Assembly: GCA_009731375.1 (NCBI GenBank)
Contig: BJOX01000153.1
Span: forward strand, 759,755 to 823,754
DNA length: 64,000 nt
Source of the DNA: Paulinella micropora
Lineage: Eukaryota > Cercozoa > Imbricatea > Euglyphida
Direction of reading: 5' to 3'
The position numbers and the translations under genes were made by a program. The notes beneath the pieces were generated by a model, which was not told where the DNA came from, made no database searches, and worked only from the letters and a program-made list of their open reading frames with translations. Below, in pieces: positions 1 through 9,154 of the stretch (position 1 is the first letter of the stretch; every line of letters begins with the position of its first letter).

Positions 1-2133
1 CCGCATCAAGTATAAGTCTGAGAGAGTGTCATCAGCGACATGTTGTTCCGCTGGTCTCATCAGATAGAAAACATTTTTCACCCATGCGATGGTTGCTGTG
101 GCATCGCCTTCCTTCCATCGCTCATGGACAATCTCAACGTTGCCCGCGTTTGGGTCAGTGTCCGTCCCCTCCTCCTCCTGGTGGACGTCCTTTGATCTCA
201 TCGACCTCATCGCCTTCCTCGGTTGGTCGTTGATAAGATCATTCCGCGCTCTCCTTAGCTGCGCCTCTGTGATCTTCTCCTTCTTTCCGCTATGCTCTCG
301 CGGAGACTTGGACTGAGTCCCCACCGCGCTTATGCGGTCAGTCTTCTCCTTGCTGTCCACCTCACTCTCCTCCTTCTCAGCTATCGGTGCCCGATAAGCA
401 TCGTCTTGGTCTATGCCAGCCTCCTTGTGGATGGGCGGCACCTCTTTGAAATCATCCTTCATCCGTTTTAACGCCTCCTCAACGGATTCATCTTCCAGTA
501 AGAAGGGATCATACTTAATCAGCCTTCTTACATTCACAATTTGCACCTTCCCTCTACCCCTGATCTTGTAATTCAGAGGTCCCGTCTGTTCCATAATCTG
601 ATAAGGTCCTTTCCAGTGAGTGAACAGCTTAGAGCTGACTCCCTTCGGGACTTGAGGATGGTACAATAGTACAATATCCCCGACCTGGAACTTGATCTGA
701 TCCAAGTGCGCTTGTCGCACCCCTTCAGCATCAGTCTTTCGGCGCTCCGCCTCTCTATGCGCCCTGACTATTTGTTCCGCCTCCATCTTCACTCTAAGTC
801 TCATCCCAAACAACTCATCCGCATCCGCCCAAGTGTCTTTTGGGTGAAGGAGCGAAGTCGGGATATCAGGCTCACGCCCATATACTAACTGATATGGCGA
901 GATTGAGCTCTTCGAGCCTCCTAACGCCGTAGAGGGTAGACAGTTCATTGCAAACGCAAATGATGGTGCTGCCTCGACCCATGCTCTTTGATTCTCCTTC
1001 TTCGTGCAATACATCTTTAGCGAGGCTTTGAGGGGTCTGTGTACCCGCTCGATTTTCCCATTTGCTCGCGGGTTATAGGCAGTAACATATTGCCATTTCA
1101 TCCCGTAATACTTAGATAGTTTGTCGATGACCTCGTTATTAAAGTCCGAGCCTCGATCAGAACATATCTTTCTTGGTACTCCGATCTGTGAGATGATCCT
1201 ATCGATCAGCGCCTCGGCCGTCGTCTTGCCGGTAACGTCTTTGACAGGGATGATCCACACATAGTTGGTGGCTCTGTCAATAGCCGTAAGGAGGTATTTG
1301 TAACCATCCTTCGATTCTGGGAAAGGTCCCACATGATCAATGTGTATAAACTCAAACATCCCCGCATGAAGAGGAAATTCGCCAATCAGGCCGAAATTTG
1401 CCTTCAGTGGTGTTTTGTTTATCTTGCACGGGATGCATGCATCCACCGCCTGATCTATCTCCTCCTTCATCTTCTTCCACCAGAATCGCCTCGCTACGAA
1501 CATATGAGTTCGTTGTCGACCCGGATGCGCCAAAAGTGGGCAATTGTGGGCTGCGACAAATATAAATCGTCTCAGACTCTCCGGTACCCAAAGGGTCCAT
1601 TTGTCCGGCTGTGACGCATAGCGACCGTGAAGGCCCTTGAACCACAGTAGACCATCTCTCCATCCCATCTCCTTCATCTGATTTTTGATCGCTTTCGTCA
1701 TCCGTAGCTCATCCGGGTTCTGATATAACTGTATCAGCTCTTTAAACTCCGGATCTTGAGCCTGTTGTTGCCTCCATGCGGTAGGCGAGGCTATATGGAT
1801 AGTACCATCTTCTAGCCGTACCCCGATTCTTTCCGGGTCATCGTCTAGGTCACTTCTCCGCTCTTGAGGAGGCTCCGCATAAACTTCCTGCGTCTCCTCT
1901 TCCTCTCTTATGTTCGCCTTCGCATTCTCATATACCTCATAGGACCACTCAGCGTCCTCCTGGGTATGTAGCTCACAACATATCCCGTGATCCGGGCCTT
2001 GTGGACTGTACCGTAGACCTGTGCGGTCATATCGGACTCCACTCGCCATCTCCATCGCCTCAATGTGGCTGACCTCATACACCTTATCAGTGGACAAGTC
2101 TTCCATCTCCACCGTGGACACCAATGTCGATAC
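1..2133 (-). CDS. Gypsy copy A integrase with C-terminal extension (partial, runs off window)
   Basis: This stretch follows the RNase H domain in the same frame after a single TAA (2134-2136) and stays open to the window edge. It carries the integrase features that can be numbered in copy B: zinc-binding HHCC, a D,D-35-E core, and a GPY/F-like segment (HWKGPYQI). Copy A keeps one T near 535 that copy B has lost. Here the integrase therefore continues without a break into an acidic, charged C-terminal domain of about 200 residues, which I do not recognise and which has no visible chromodomain signature. Integrase would insert the element cDNA into the genome. With the upstream stop, this copy is probably not expressed as a full polyprotein. 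Confidence 0.85.
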
Positions 2134-4716
2134 TTATGAGTTAAACTCTAGCCTAGAGAGGCTATCAGCGACCACATTTCGCTTTCCCGGTAGATGGACC
2201 ATTGTAAAATCGAAACAAGACAAGAACGCTTGCCACCGCGCCATCCGTCCCGTCTGTTCATGATTCATCAACCATAACAGGTTATGATGATCAGTTCTGA
2301 CAGTAAATTGAGGTCCTCCCCACAAATACTCTCTGAGCCTCTTGAGGGCCCATACTACCGCCAACGCCTCTCTTTGCCTTGTGCAATAGTTTCTCTCCGC
2401 CGCACACAACTTCCTACTAATAAACATGATTGGGCGTAATTTCTTCTCCTCATCCTCTTGTTGTAATACAGCCCCAATCGCAAACTTAGATGCGTCTGTA
2501 TCGACTACGAATTGTTTCGTAAAGTCGGGCATCGTTAACACCAGTCCTCCGTCTTTCGGGTCTTTGTAAATGAGATCTTTGAGCGCATGAAACGCTTGCA
2601 AAGCCTCTTCGTCCCACTTCTCAAAGTCTCCAAAATCTATCATTTTCTCCACTTTAGCCCGTGTTGCACCCCAATCGGGTATAAACTGGCTATAGTATTG
2701 CGCCATCGCAAGGAATGAGTGCAATTCAGTGCGGTTCTTCGGTATCGGTCGATTCATAATCTCCTCCCTCTTCTCTTTGGATATCGAGACTCGATTATGG
2801 GAGATCTCGTACCCTAAGTATGTCACACTCGTCTTGGCAAGTTGACACTTCTTTAGATTGCACTTCAGGCCAAAAGCTCCGATGCGCCTGAATATATCGG
2901 ACAAATGATCGATATGCTCCTCCATTGTGTTAGAGTATACGATAATGTCATCGATATAGCAAAATGCATATTCTCCCGCCTTCTGTCCCCGCCTTCTCAT
3001 AAAGCCACCGTCAGACAAATCATCGTACTGACTGCTCAACATCTTCTGCATCGCCTTCTGGAAAAGTCCTGGGGCTTGCTTGAGGCCCATCGGAAGCACT
3101 TTCCATTGGTATATTTCCATACCCACCACAAACGCCGTCAGCCATCTGGACTTTTCCTCCAGTGGTATCTGCCAGAAGCCATTCTTAAGGTCAATGACCG
3201 AATAGAATTTTGCATTCCGCAGTACTCTCCTTCCTTCTTCTAATGTCGGGAGAGGATTTCTCTCTTCCTCCAGCACCTTGTTAACACGAGCATAGTTAAC
3301 TGTCAGGCGCCATTCTCCTCCTGGCTTCGGCACTATTCTCGGTTGTGAGACTATTGGAGATGTTGATCTCTCAATAAAGTCCTCATTGAGCAGCTGTCTT
3401 GCTAGCTCCTCCGCTATCTTCGCCTCATGTATACTCAAATTCGCCCTTCGTGGTGCCGGTGACGGCTCCGCACCCGGTATTTTGTAAATAACCGCAGTGA
3501 AATCTTCAGGCTTGACACCACCTGCATGTGGAGGGTCAAAAATTTCCTTGTTCGCCTCTAATTTGGCTTTTAAAAGCTCCTTCTCCTTCTCCGTGCCTAC
3601 TCCTTCTTCCAATATTTTCCGCGCCGCCTCTTGAAAATCTTCATCAGACATCTGCTTATGTTGCTTGAGGGGTTCTCTGTCCTCCTCCAAGCCTAAGTCC
3701 TCTTCCGAGACATCATCTAGGCCCGTCTTTTCATACGTGACCGTGTCCGGCTCATCATCTTTACCGAGCTCCACCAGCATGTCAATGAGTCTCGCGTATT
3801 GCAAAGGAGCTTTACGGGTGTAAAAACCATCAAAGCATGTGAATGCTTGCGGTATCAATTTCAACTTGTCGAGGTCTCTGAGCTTCCGCTTGTATGCACT
3901 GCTCTGCTCACGAGTTCCCATACGACAAGCCACCACTAGCTGTTGCTTGCGAGAGGGTACCGGTATAGGATGATCAATAAGCCGGTCCCTTATTTCCTGC
4001 GCCCATATCGCCTTCTCATTATATGGCAGGATAATAGTATACGGCTTATTATTTTCGAATAAAGTCCGTAAGCATTTCTTCACTTCAGACAGTGAACGCG
4101 GCCACGTGGGCTCGTCACCCCAGAAATCAGTAATAAAACTTTTAATAGTTTCTGGTGGAGTATCCGGGATTCGCCCCGTTCTCCTTGGTACAAACGCCTC
4201 CCTTTTTTCTTCTCCTACTTTCGCATGGAAACAGTATCCGTTAGTAATATGGACATCTGTTCCTACTCCTTCCGCGAATCTCGCCGACGACGGGCTTCTT
4301 CGTGCGACACATATAATCTTCTCCTTTCGCTTCTCGATTAAGTCATCAATAGACTTTTTGTCCCAATGGCATGTCGGAACTGTGACAGTGCACACTTGGG
4401 ATTCCCAATTGTCGGTCCAGGACAGTTCATCCGGTCTTACGACATGGGGGTGAACGTACACCTCAAGTGCCTCATGTGCGATGGCCATCTTTTTGTGATC
4501 CGTCGCTAGACTCAGCTCATAAGCCTCATAAGAGTCAGTAGCGTCAAAGGGATCAATATCGTTCTCTTCTCCTCTTTTTACTCCATATATCACTCGCCGT
4601 GCGGCGCAATCAATCACAGCCCCCATCGTAGCCAATTGGTCATACGATAGTAATATTGACCCGTGGTAACCGGGGACGACATAGAGGTCCATACGGTATA
4701 CTCGTGCGGATTTCAA
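2134..4716 (-). CDS. Gypsy copy A reverse transcriptase - RNase H
   Basis: The open stretch is 860 codons. It begins with the C-terminal half of a retropepsin fold (motif ILLSYDQLATMG), then a charged linker, then the RT. RT motifs seen are the VIDLKNGFWQIPL palm segment, LPMGLKQAP and the catalytic YIDD near residue 586. Between the last two is an insertion of about 15 residues rich in Arg and Gly. RNase H follows (DTDAS near residue 738, then REALAVVWALKRLREYL and the TDHHNLLWL strand). The first codon is not a true start: in copy B the TAA at 4717-4719 is AAA and the frame is continuous. The product copies element RNA into DNA in a cytoplasmic particle. A stop ends it just after the RNase H signature LPGKRNVVADSLSR. 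Confidence 0.95.
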   Translation of the reverse strand: MKSARVYRMDLYVVPGYHGSILLSYDQLATMGAVIDCAARRVIYGVKRGEENDIDPFDATDSYEAYELSLATDHKKMAIAHEALEVYVHPHVVRPDELSWTDNWESQVCTVTVPTCHWDKKSIDDLIEKRKEKIICVARRSPSSARFAEGVGTDVHITNGYCFHAKVGEEKREAFVPRRTGRIPDTPPETIKSFITDFWGDEPTWPRSLSEVKKCLRTLFENNKPYTIILPYNEKAIWAQEIRDRLIDHPIPVPSRKQQLVVACRMGTREQSSAYKRKLRDLDKLKLIPQAFTCFDGFYTRKAPLQYARLIDMLVELGKDDEPDTVTYEKTGLDDVSEEDLGLEEDREPLKQHKQMSDEDFQEAARKILEEGVGTEKEKELLKAKLEANKEIFDPPHAGGVKPEDFTAVIYKIPGAEPSPAPRRANLSIHEAKIAEELARQLLNEDFIERSTSPIVSQPRIVPKPGGEWRLTVNYARVNKVLEEERNPLPTLEEGRRVLRNAKFYSVIDLKNGFWQIPLEEKSRWLTAFVVGMEIYQWKVLPMGLKQAPGLFQKAMQKMLSSQYDDLSDGGFMRRRGQKAGEYAFCYIDDIIVYSNTMEEHIDHLSDIFRRIGAFGLKCNLKKCQLAKTSVTYLGYEISHNRVSISKEKREEIMNRPIPKNRTELHSFLAMAQYYSQFIPDWGATRAKVEKMIDFGDFEKWDEEALQAFHALKDLIYKDPKDGGLVLTMPDFTKQFVVDTDASKFAIGAVLQQEDEEKKLRPIMFISRKLCAAERNYCTRQREALAVVWALKRLREYLWGGPQFTVRTDHHNLLWLMNHEQTGRMARWQAFLSCFDFTMVHLPGKRNVVADSLSRLEFNS

Positions 4717-5433
4717 TTAAAAGGTCAGTGTGATGATTCCCGTGATGACCGTCCGGCTGCTCACTCCTTTGAGAGTGCCCATTGACTTTTTCATATTTCT
4801 GTCCACCCAGTCCCGGTATCGATTTAAAAACTTCCGGCCGACAATATTAATATTCGCCATCGTATCATGACCAACTTTTAATATTGTCTTCAATGTTTCA
4901 CAATAAAGTTCCGTATAACACAGAGCATCGGGCCTGTGTATATTGGCTGCGAGAACAAGAACTTTACGTTCCAAATTTTGGAGTCTTGTCTCTAAGTTTT
5001 TCAACTCCTCCTTCTTCTCCTCCTGCTTCACCTCATTAACATTTTTATTATTCTGCGGTACTGGTGCGTTTACTATTTGAGCGACATTGTCTTGTGGTAC
5101 TTGAGTACACACATAGTCTTTTTGCTCGCCACCCGCCGCGACCGTAGACATTGAGTCTGTTCGTGGTTGTTTGCTTGGCCCAGGCGATACGTCTGCCATT
5201 GGCCTCCTCGCCTCCATCGCAAGTCTCGCCTTCCTATTTGCATCAGTTATCATTGGTAACCGTGCTGTATGAACGGGTATGAGACTACCTTGGGGCTGCA
5301 GTCTCTGTGTACCCACATCTTTGTTTTCACATAGAGGAAGCGTTGGCCCAGTCTGCACAACAGCATTAGAAAGCACTGTGACTTTAGGGTTAAACTTCAC
5401 AGTCTTCTCCTTCCTCTCTTCTTCCCCCTCCAG
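4717..5433 (-). CDS. Gypsy copy A protease region (Pol N-terminus after the Gag UGA)
   Basis: This frame continues Gag after TGA (5434-5436) and has no ATG of its own near the beginning, so it would need readthrough or another linkage to be translated. It encodes a Gln/Lys-rich linker with a likely coiled coil (LETRLQNLERKVLVLAANI). A protease-like segment follows, in which the expected DTG/DSG appears as HDTM and is followed by the hydrophobic run ANINIVG. The matching C-terminal strand (YVVPGYHGSILLSYDQL) lies past the TAA at 4717. Both copies carry DTM, so it is not a private mutation. Assignment as a retropepsin rests on position and the second-half motif. A different ancestral role is possible. 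Confidence 0.65.
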   Translation of the reverse strand: MEGEEERKEKTVKFNPKVTVLSNAVVQTGPTLPLCENKDVGTQRLQPQGSLIPVHTARLPMITDANRKARLAMEARRPMADVSPGPSKQPRTDSMSTVAAGGEQKDYVCTQVPQDNVAQIVNAPVPQNNKNVNEVKQEEKKEELKNLETRLQNLERKVLVLAANIHRPDALCYTELYCETLKTILKVGHDTMANINIVGRKFLNRYRDWVDRNMKKSMGTLKGVSSRTVITGIITLTF

Positions 5434-5436
5434 TCA
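5434..5436 (-). promoter_or_regulatory. In-frame UGA between Gag and Pol, candidate readthrough stop
   Basis: The codons read GAA TGA CTG GAG on the minus strand, and the frame stays open on both sides. Copy B has the same arrangement at 35188-35190. UGA followed by C is a known leaky context in eukaryotes, and several retroviruses and some LTR elements make Gag-Pol by stop readthrough. The layout and the match between copies are seen in the sequence. Function is inferred. Confidence 0.5.
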
Positions 5437-8130
5437 TTCCACCACCTCGAAACGATTACCTTGAGTAGTGTCCGGGTAGGATGACGTATCGGTCTCCGAG
5501 GCAGTGTTGTAGGCCTGAGCTCGACCGAAATTTGGGTTGGAGCTTGCCCACGAGCCTCCTCCTCCTCTGGGTGGGGGGGCTGGAGCTCGAACAGCTCTCC
5601 CTCCATAAGGGGTATATCCCCGACCTCCTCCTCTTCCTCTCTGAGGGGTTCCCTGCCACCTCGAGGCTCCTCTCCATGTTCCTCGTCCTCGTCCTCCTCC
5701 TCCTCCTCCTCCTCGTCCTCCTGCTCCTGCTCCTCCTTCTCGTCCTCTTTGAGAGGCCTTTAAGTTCTTTTGTCTCTCCCTTTCCTCCTTCTTCTCCTTC
5801 ATCCTCTTCATGTAGGTAATGATTGCCTCTCGTAACTCCTCATCATCACACATATTGGCATACCAACCTTCGTTCACAGCGGCAATCTGAAGCATATTGA
5901 AAAGGCCCGGTTCCTTGCCTTCCGTCCTGCTCAGAAAATTTGCCCTTGCTGTTGGGTTCTGCCTATCATGATTGAAAGAGCAGTCTCTGTTCTCCATCTG
6001 TGCCTTACACTGCAAGCCCGCGAACCACCTCCAACATGCGGTCTTCAGGTCTGGCTCTCTCTGTCTCTTCCAACCGGCAACTCTGTTTGTGTACGTGGCT
6101 TGTGCGCCAACAGGTACACCGCCTGCCTGTGCCGTATGTGCCTCCGTGAGCGAGTCCATGTTTGAGCATGCACTCATCACTTCTTGAAACAGTGCTGACG
6201 GAGCAACGCTTTGAACCGTATTTTCGAACACGTGTGTCTCGAGGAAGTTCTTGGACTTCACTGAGCTAAACGTCGAGCATTGTTGTATGAGCTGAGTAAG
6301 CTTACTCGGGTTAACTGTGTGTAACGCCGAAAAGAAATAGAGGATGATCGACTTGCGGCCATAGAATAGCCCATAGGAGGAAACTACCTCCGTAAGGGTC
6401 GCCGCCAAGCCAACAGCACTCCTCAAACTCATCGCCACTGTCTCAAAGATGTAAAATCCTATGAGAGTACCAGTGCAGAGATGCTGGTATCCATGAGATT
6501 GAAAATATGAAATGAGTGTGGCCACCGCCAGTTCACACTGAGCGTCTAGGCCTGTTGCATTGTTTCTCTTAATCTCCTCCTTCTTTCTCAAAAACTTGTA
6601 CTGTGTCAGATCAAATCCCTCCGAGACTAGAGATTGGTCAAAAACAGTAACAAGGGCCTCGTATTCCTGCGTTTCGTCGCAAGGAAAAGCCTTCATGCAG
6701 GCATTGATCTCTTTGAGCTTGCTCAAAAGCGAAGCATCAGAGTCTTTGTCTGAGCTCGTCTTGGCATATAGCATGAGACTTGCCACTCCTCCTTTCTTCC
6801 CCTTGAAGGCATTTATGATGTTCTGTCTGTCCTTCTTCTCCGTGTTTGTGACCACCACCGTAGTTGAGCCCGAGGGTGCAGGGGCTGGTGGGGCAGGAGC
6901 TGGTGGGGTCAAATATGTCGGAGGGTGTGTCTTTGCACCACTCACTTTTGCTTTCATTCTTTCCAGTCTCATCGTCTTCTCGAACTCCTCATTCTCTTTC
7001 GCCTTCTTCTTCTCAGATATCACCAGCTTTTGAGCATGAGTGATAAAGGCCACCAATTCAGAAGCAGATCTGAGAAAATTATATTTCTCCACATATTGGT
7101 CAACACCTGCTTTGTTGGCGACCGGTGGTGCGTTACTAAGTGATTTAAGGACAGAGTGATCCTTGGTAGGAATCCATCTCTTCCATGCCTCCTTGTGCAG
7201 TAACGCACCCATCAACAGTCTGATCTTGGTCAGAACTCTGTCGGTCTTCTCTAACTCATCAATCACAGGATGAGTTTCTCCTGCTGCCTTAATGCTTTTT
7301 TCCATCTCTGCCTTCCCCTCCTCCAAGGCCTTTATTTCCATTGTAAAAAAATGAAATATGCCACTCGAGTTTTTCGAACCCAGATTGGTCTTCATTTTTG
7401 TTACATCGACTGCCTCCTGACCAGTCGCGAGGAATCTGGCCGTTGCTCTTGGGTTTGTGTACTGGAGGTAACCCTCACATCGTGGGCCGTATGTACGTTC
7501 CCAAATCAGGGTTTGAGTGTACACCCCAAAGATAGCATCGAGTAATTCAAGGTGGGTGTGTGTGTCCCCAAACTTGATATGCTGTATCTTCTTTCTCTCT
7601 TCTGGATCAGAGACCAGTTTGCCGAGGAGCTGTGCTGTGTTTGATAATAGGATATAGACATCCTTTTTAGCACGACTTTTCTCTCTTCTTTGATCCTGAG
7701 GGATCCACACATAGGTGTCCTTCTCTACCCCCATCTTGTTATCAAACTCTTCTTTAGTGAGGTCATAGTGGTCTTGCACCCACTGTTGTTCCTCCACTGT
7801 GATCTCCTCTCCATCACTATGAATCAAGTCGATCATTTTTCGTCCTCCTCCTCCCGTGTAGGCAGGTGGTAAGGGATTACCATATGCTCCTCCTCCTCCC
7901 GTCTCTTCTTGTTCAAATCCTCCTTCATCTTCGTCTCCTCCATATCTTCCTTCATCATCCCAGCCCTCTTCTACTCCTCCTCCTACTCCTTCATCTCCTC
8001 CTCCTCCTTCATTCAATCCTCCTCCTCCTCCTTCATTCAATCCTCTTCCTCCTCCTCCTCCTGCTTCTTCTTCTTCTCTTCTTTGATCTGCCTCCGAGAA
8101 TTCACTCACTTCGGCGGTCTCTGTCGACAT
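5434..8130 (-). CDS. Gypsy copy A Gag-like protein with CCCH zinc finger and RGG tail
   Basis: The ORF is 898 codons, starting at the ATG at 8130. The first 100 residues are low-complexity Gly/Glu/Asp (encoded by GGA/GAA-type repeats), followed by a helical body. Near residues 697-719 there is a single C-x8-C-x8-C-x3-H finger (CWRWFAGLQC, then CSFNH). The C-terminus is a long Arg/Gly-rich RGG-type tract. Gag proteins of Gypsy elements normally end in CCHC knuckles, and none is seen here. The CCCH finger and RGG box are the likely nucleic-acid-binding parts. Gag would package element RNA in cytoplasmic particles. The stop is an in-frame UGA before Pol. The downstream two thirds are almost identical to copy B. 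The 5' third is more diverged. Confidence 0.88.
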   Translation of the reverse strand: MSTETAEVSEFSEADQRREEEEAGGGGGRGLNEGGGGGLNEGGGGDEGVGGGVEEGWDDEGRYGGDEDEGGFEQEETGGGGAYGNPLPPAYTGGGGRKMIDLIHSDGEEITVEEQQWVQDHYDLTKEEFDNKMGVEKDTYVWIPQDQRREKSRAKKDVYILLSNTAQLLGKLVSDPEERKKIQHIKFGDTHTHLELLDAIFGVYTQTLIWERTYGPRCEGYLQYTNPRATARFLATGQEAVDVTKMKTNLGSKNSSGIFHFFTMEIKALEEGKAEMEKSIKAAGETHPVIDELEKTDRVLTKIRLLMGALLHKEAWKRWIPTKDHSVLKSLSNAPPVANKAGVDQYVEKYNFLRSASELVAFITHAQKLVISEKKKAKENEEFEKTMRLERMKAKVSGAKTHPPTYLTPPAPAPPAPAPSGSTTVVVTNTEKKDRQNIINAFKGKKGGVASLMLYAKTSSDKDSDASLLSKLKEINACMKAFPCDETQEYEALVTVFDQSLVSEGFDLTQYKFLRKKEEIKRNNATGLDAQCELAVATLISYFQSHGYQHLCTGTLIGFYIFETVAMSLRSAVGLAATLTEVVSSYGLFYGRKSIILYFFSALHTVNPSKLTQLIQQCSTFSSVKSKNFLETHVFENTVQSVAPSALFQEVMSACSNMDSLTEAHTAQAGGVPVGAQATYTNRVAGWKRQREPDLKTACWRWFAGLQCKAQMENRDCSFNHDRQNPTARANFLSRTEGKEPGLFNMLQIAAVNEGWYANMCDDEELREAIITYMKRMKEKKEERERQKNLKASQRGREGGAGAGGRGGGGGGGRGRGTWRGASRWQGTPQRGRGGGRGYTPYGGRAVRAPAPPPRGGGGSWASSNPNFGRAQAYNTASETDTSSYPDTTQGNRFEVVE

Positions 8131-8916
8131 GATGTCGTAGTAGTGATCAACAGGAGGACAGTGTCAGCTCCTATGTTTGGTTTTTGTTCGTTTGTGTTCT
8201 GTTCCTCCTTCAGTCGATTGACTAGTGAAGAGAGAAACTAATAGAGAGGGTAGGATAAGATTCCCTGTCCTCTATGAAACACTGTTTGTATGTTTGTTTT
8301 TGTTTGAGAAAAATAGTCTTTGAGACTTTCTTCGATTTCTTGTTCTCCTTACTCAGATTACTTTCTCCTCCTTCTTTTCTATATTGTATCTAGTATGAGG
8401 CACTTGGACCTACACACAGATAGTAATAGAGAAGCTAGAAAAGCTCTCCTTGAGAAGTCGACAGTCGGTCGGATAGGTTCTCAGACCTACCTTTAGAAAA
8501 CGATCAGAGATTTGCAAAAATACTCTGACGTATGTGTGAGATAATGCAGATAAATGCACAAACTAGAAGGGTAGAGTGTTGTGCTCCTGTCCCTATGCTT
8601 GTTTGTGTTTTGTGTGTGTTCCTTCACTCTTCTGTCCACCTCCTTCTTCTTGGTCTCTGTGTGAGAACAGCAAGAACGACAGAGAGTTTGTATCTGATGT
8701 CTCCTTGTGAGCACACAGATACTGATTGGGCTAGAGGGTACGAGACACCTGCTTGAGACCAATCAAATTATTTGTTTTGTGAAAGAGTTATGAGGGAGCT
8801 GTGTTGGAGTATTTGTTTTCGTCTGACGTCCCCGTGTGAGACAGGTCAGTGAAAATTCACTCTGTTGCCTGTGTGGCAAAGCAGAAAGAAATCACCCTAG
8901 TGATGTGGACTCCAAA
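8131..8916 (-). other. Gypsy copy A untranslated leader, including primer-binding region
   Basis: This is noncoding DNA between the Gag start and the 5' LTR. It is shared with copy B except where B has an insertion and a deletion. Immediately inside the LTR, reading the minus strand, comes TTTGGAGTCCACATCACTAG, the expected position of a tRNA-primer site. It begins with TGG after two bases, but I cannot name the tRNA. Confidence 0.6.
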
Positions 8917-9154
8917 TGTAATGCCCCCAACGATAGCTCGTAAAAAGTCGGTAATACAACCAAACACAGTCCTCAAAAGATGAGAATGATGTCTCGTTGT
9001 ATTAGCTCAGTGAAGCCAAAAAGGAAAACTGCAACAGACCAGGAATAAAATGGCATCAGGTCCAATCCGGACAAATAATACTGAAAAACAAGCTGGTGCA
9101 CCTGTCACCAGGAAAAGGTACTTTTTACCGGCTATCCGGGGGGTGATGCTTACA
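8917..9154 (-). repeat. 5' LTR of Gypsy copy A (238 bp)
   Basis: In element orientation it starts TGTAAGCATC and ends GGCATTACA, so it has the usual TG...CA ends. It matches the copy B LTRs at 39253-39496 and 18880-18965 plus 26566-26717. The last is also 238 bp once the nested Copia element and one target duplicate are removed. It lies directly against the viral-like reading frame starting at 9155. Confidence 0.85.

Larger units (their letters stand above)
1..9154 (-). mobile_element. Gypsy (Ty3-type) LTR retrotransposon, copy A, 3' end outside window
   Basis: The element reads right to left: 5' LTR (8917-9154), leader, Gag, protease region, RT-RNase H, integrase. The gene order RT-RH-IN is that of the Ty3/Gypsy group. 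All coding parts lie in one reading frame, cut by a TGA at 5434-5436, a TAA at 4717-4719 and a TAA at 2134-2136. The first stop is shared with copy B and may be functional. The other two are private to this copy and look like lesions. The 3' LTR lies off the left edge. Base 1 corresponds to about 29826 of copy B. The element is inserted in a viral-looking gene whose remainder begins at 9155. Confidence 0.93.

Noticed and set aside
1352-1663. Minus-strand 103-codon ORF inside integrase
   Set aside because: It is an out-of-frame shadow of the integrase core, present also at 31171-31482.
5481-5819. Plus-strand ORFs opposite Gag and Pol (e.g. 5481-5819, 6560-7033, 2905-3243)
   Set aside because: They are antisense shadows of the Gypsy polyprotein, occur in the same form in copy B, and have no recognisable domain.
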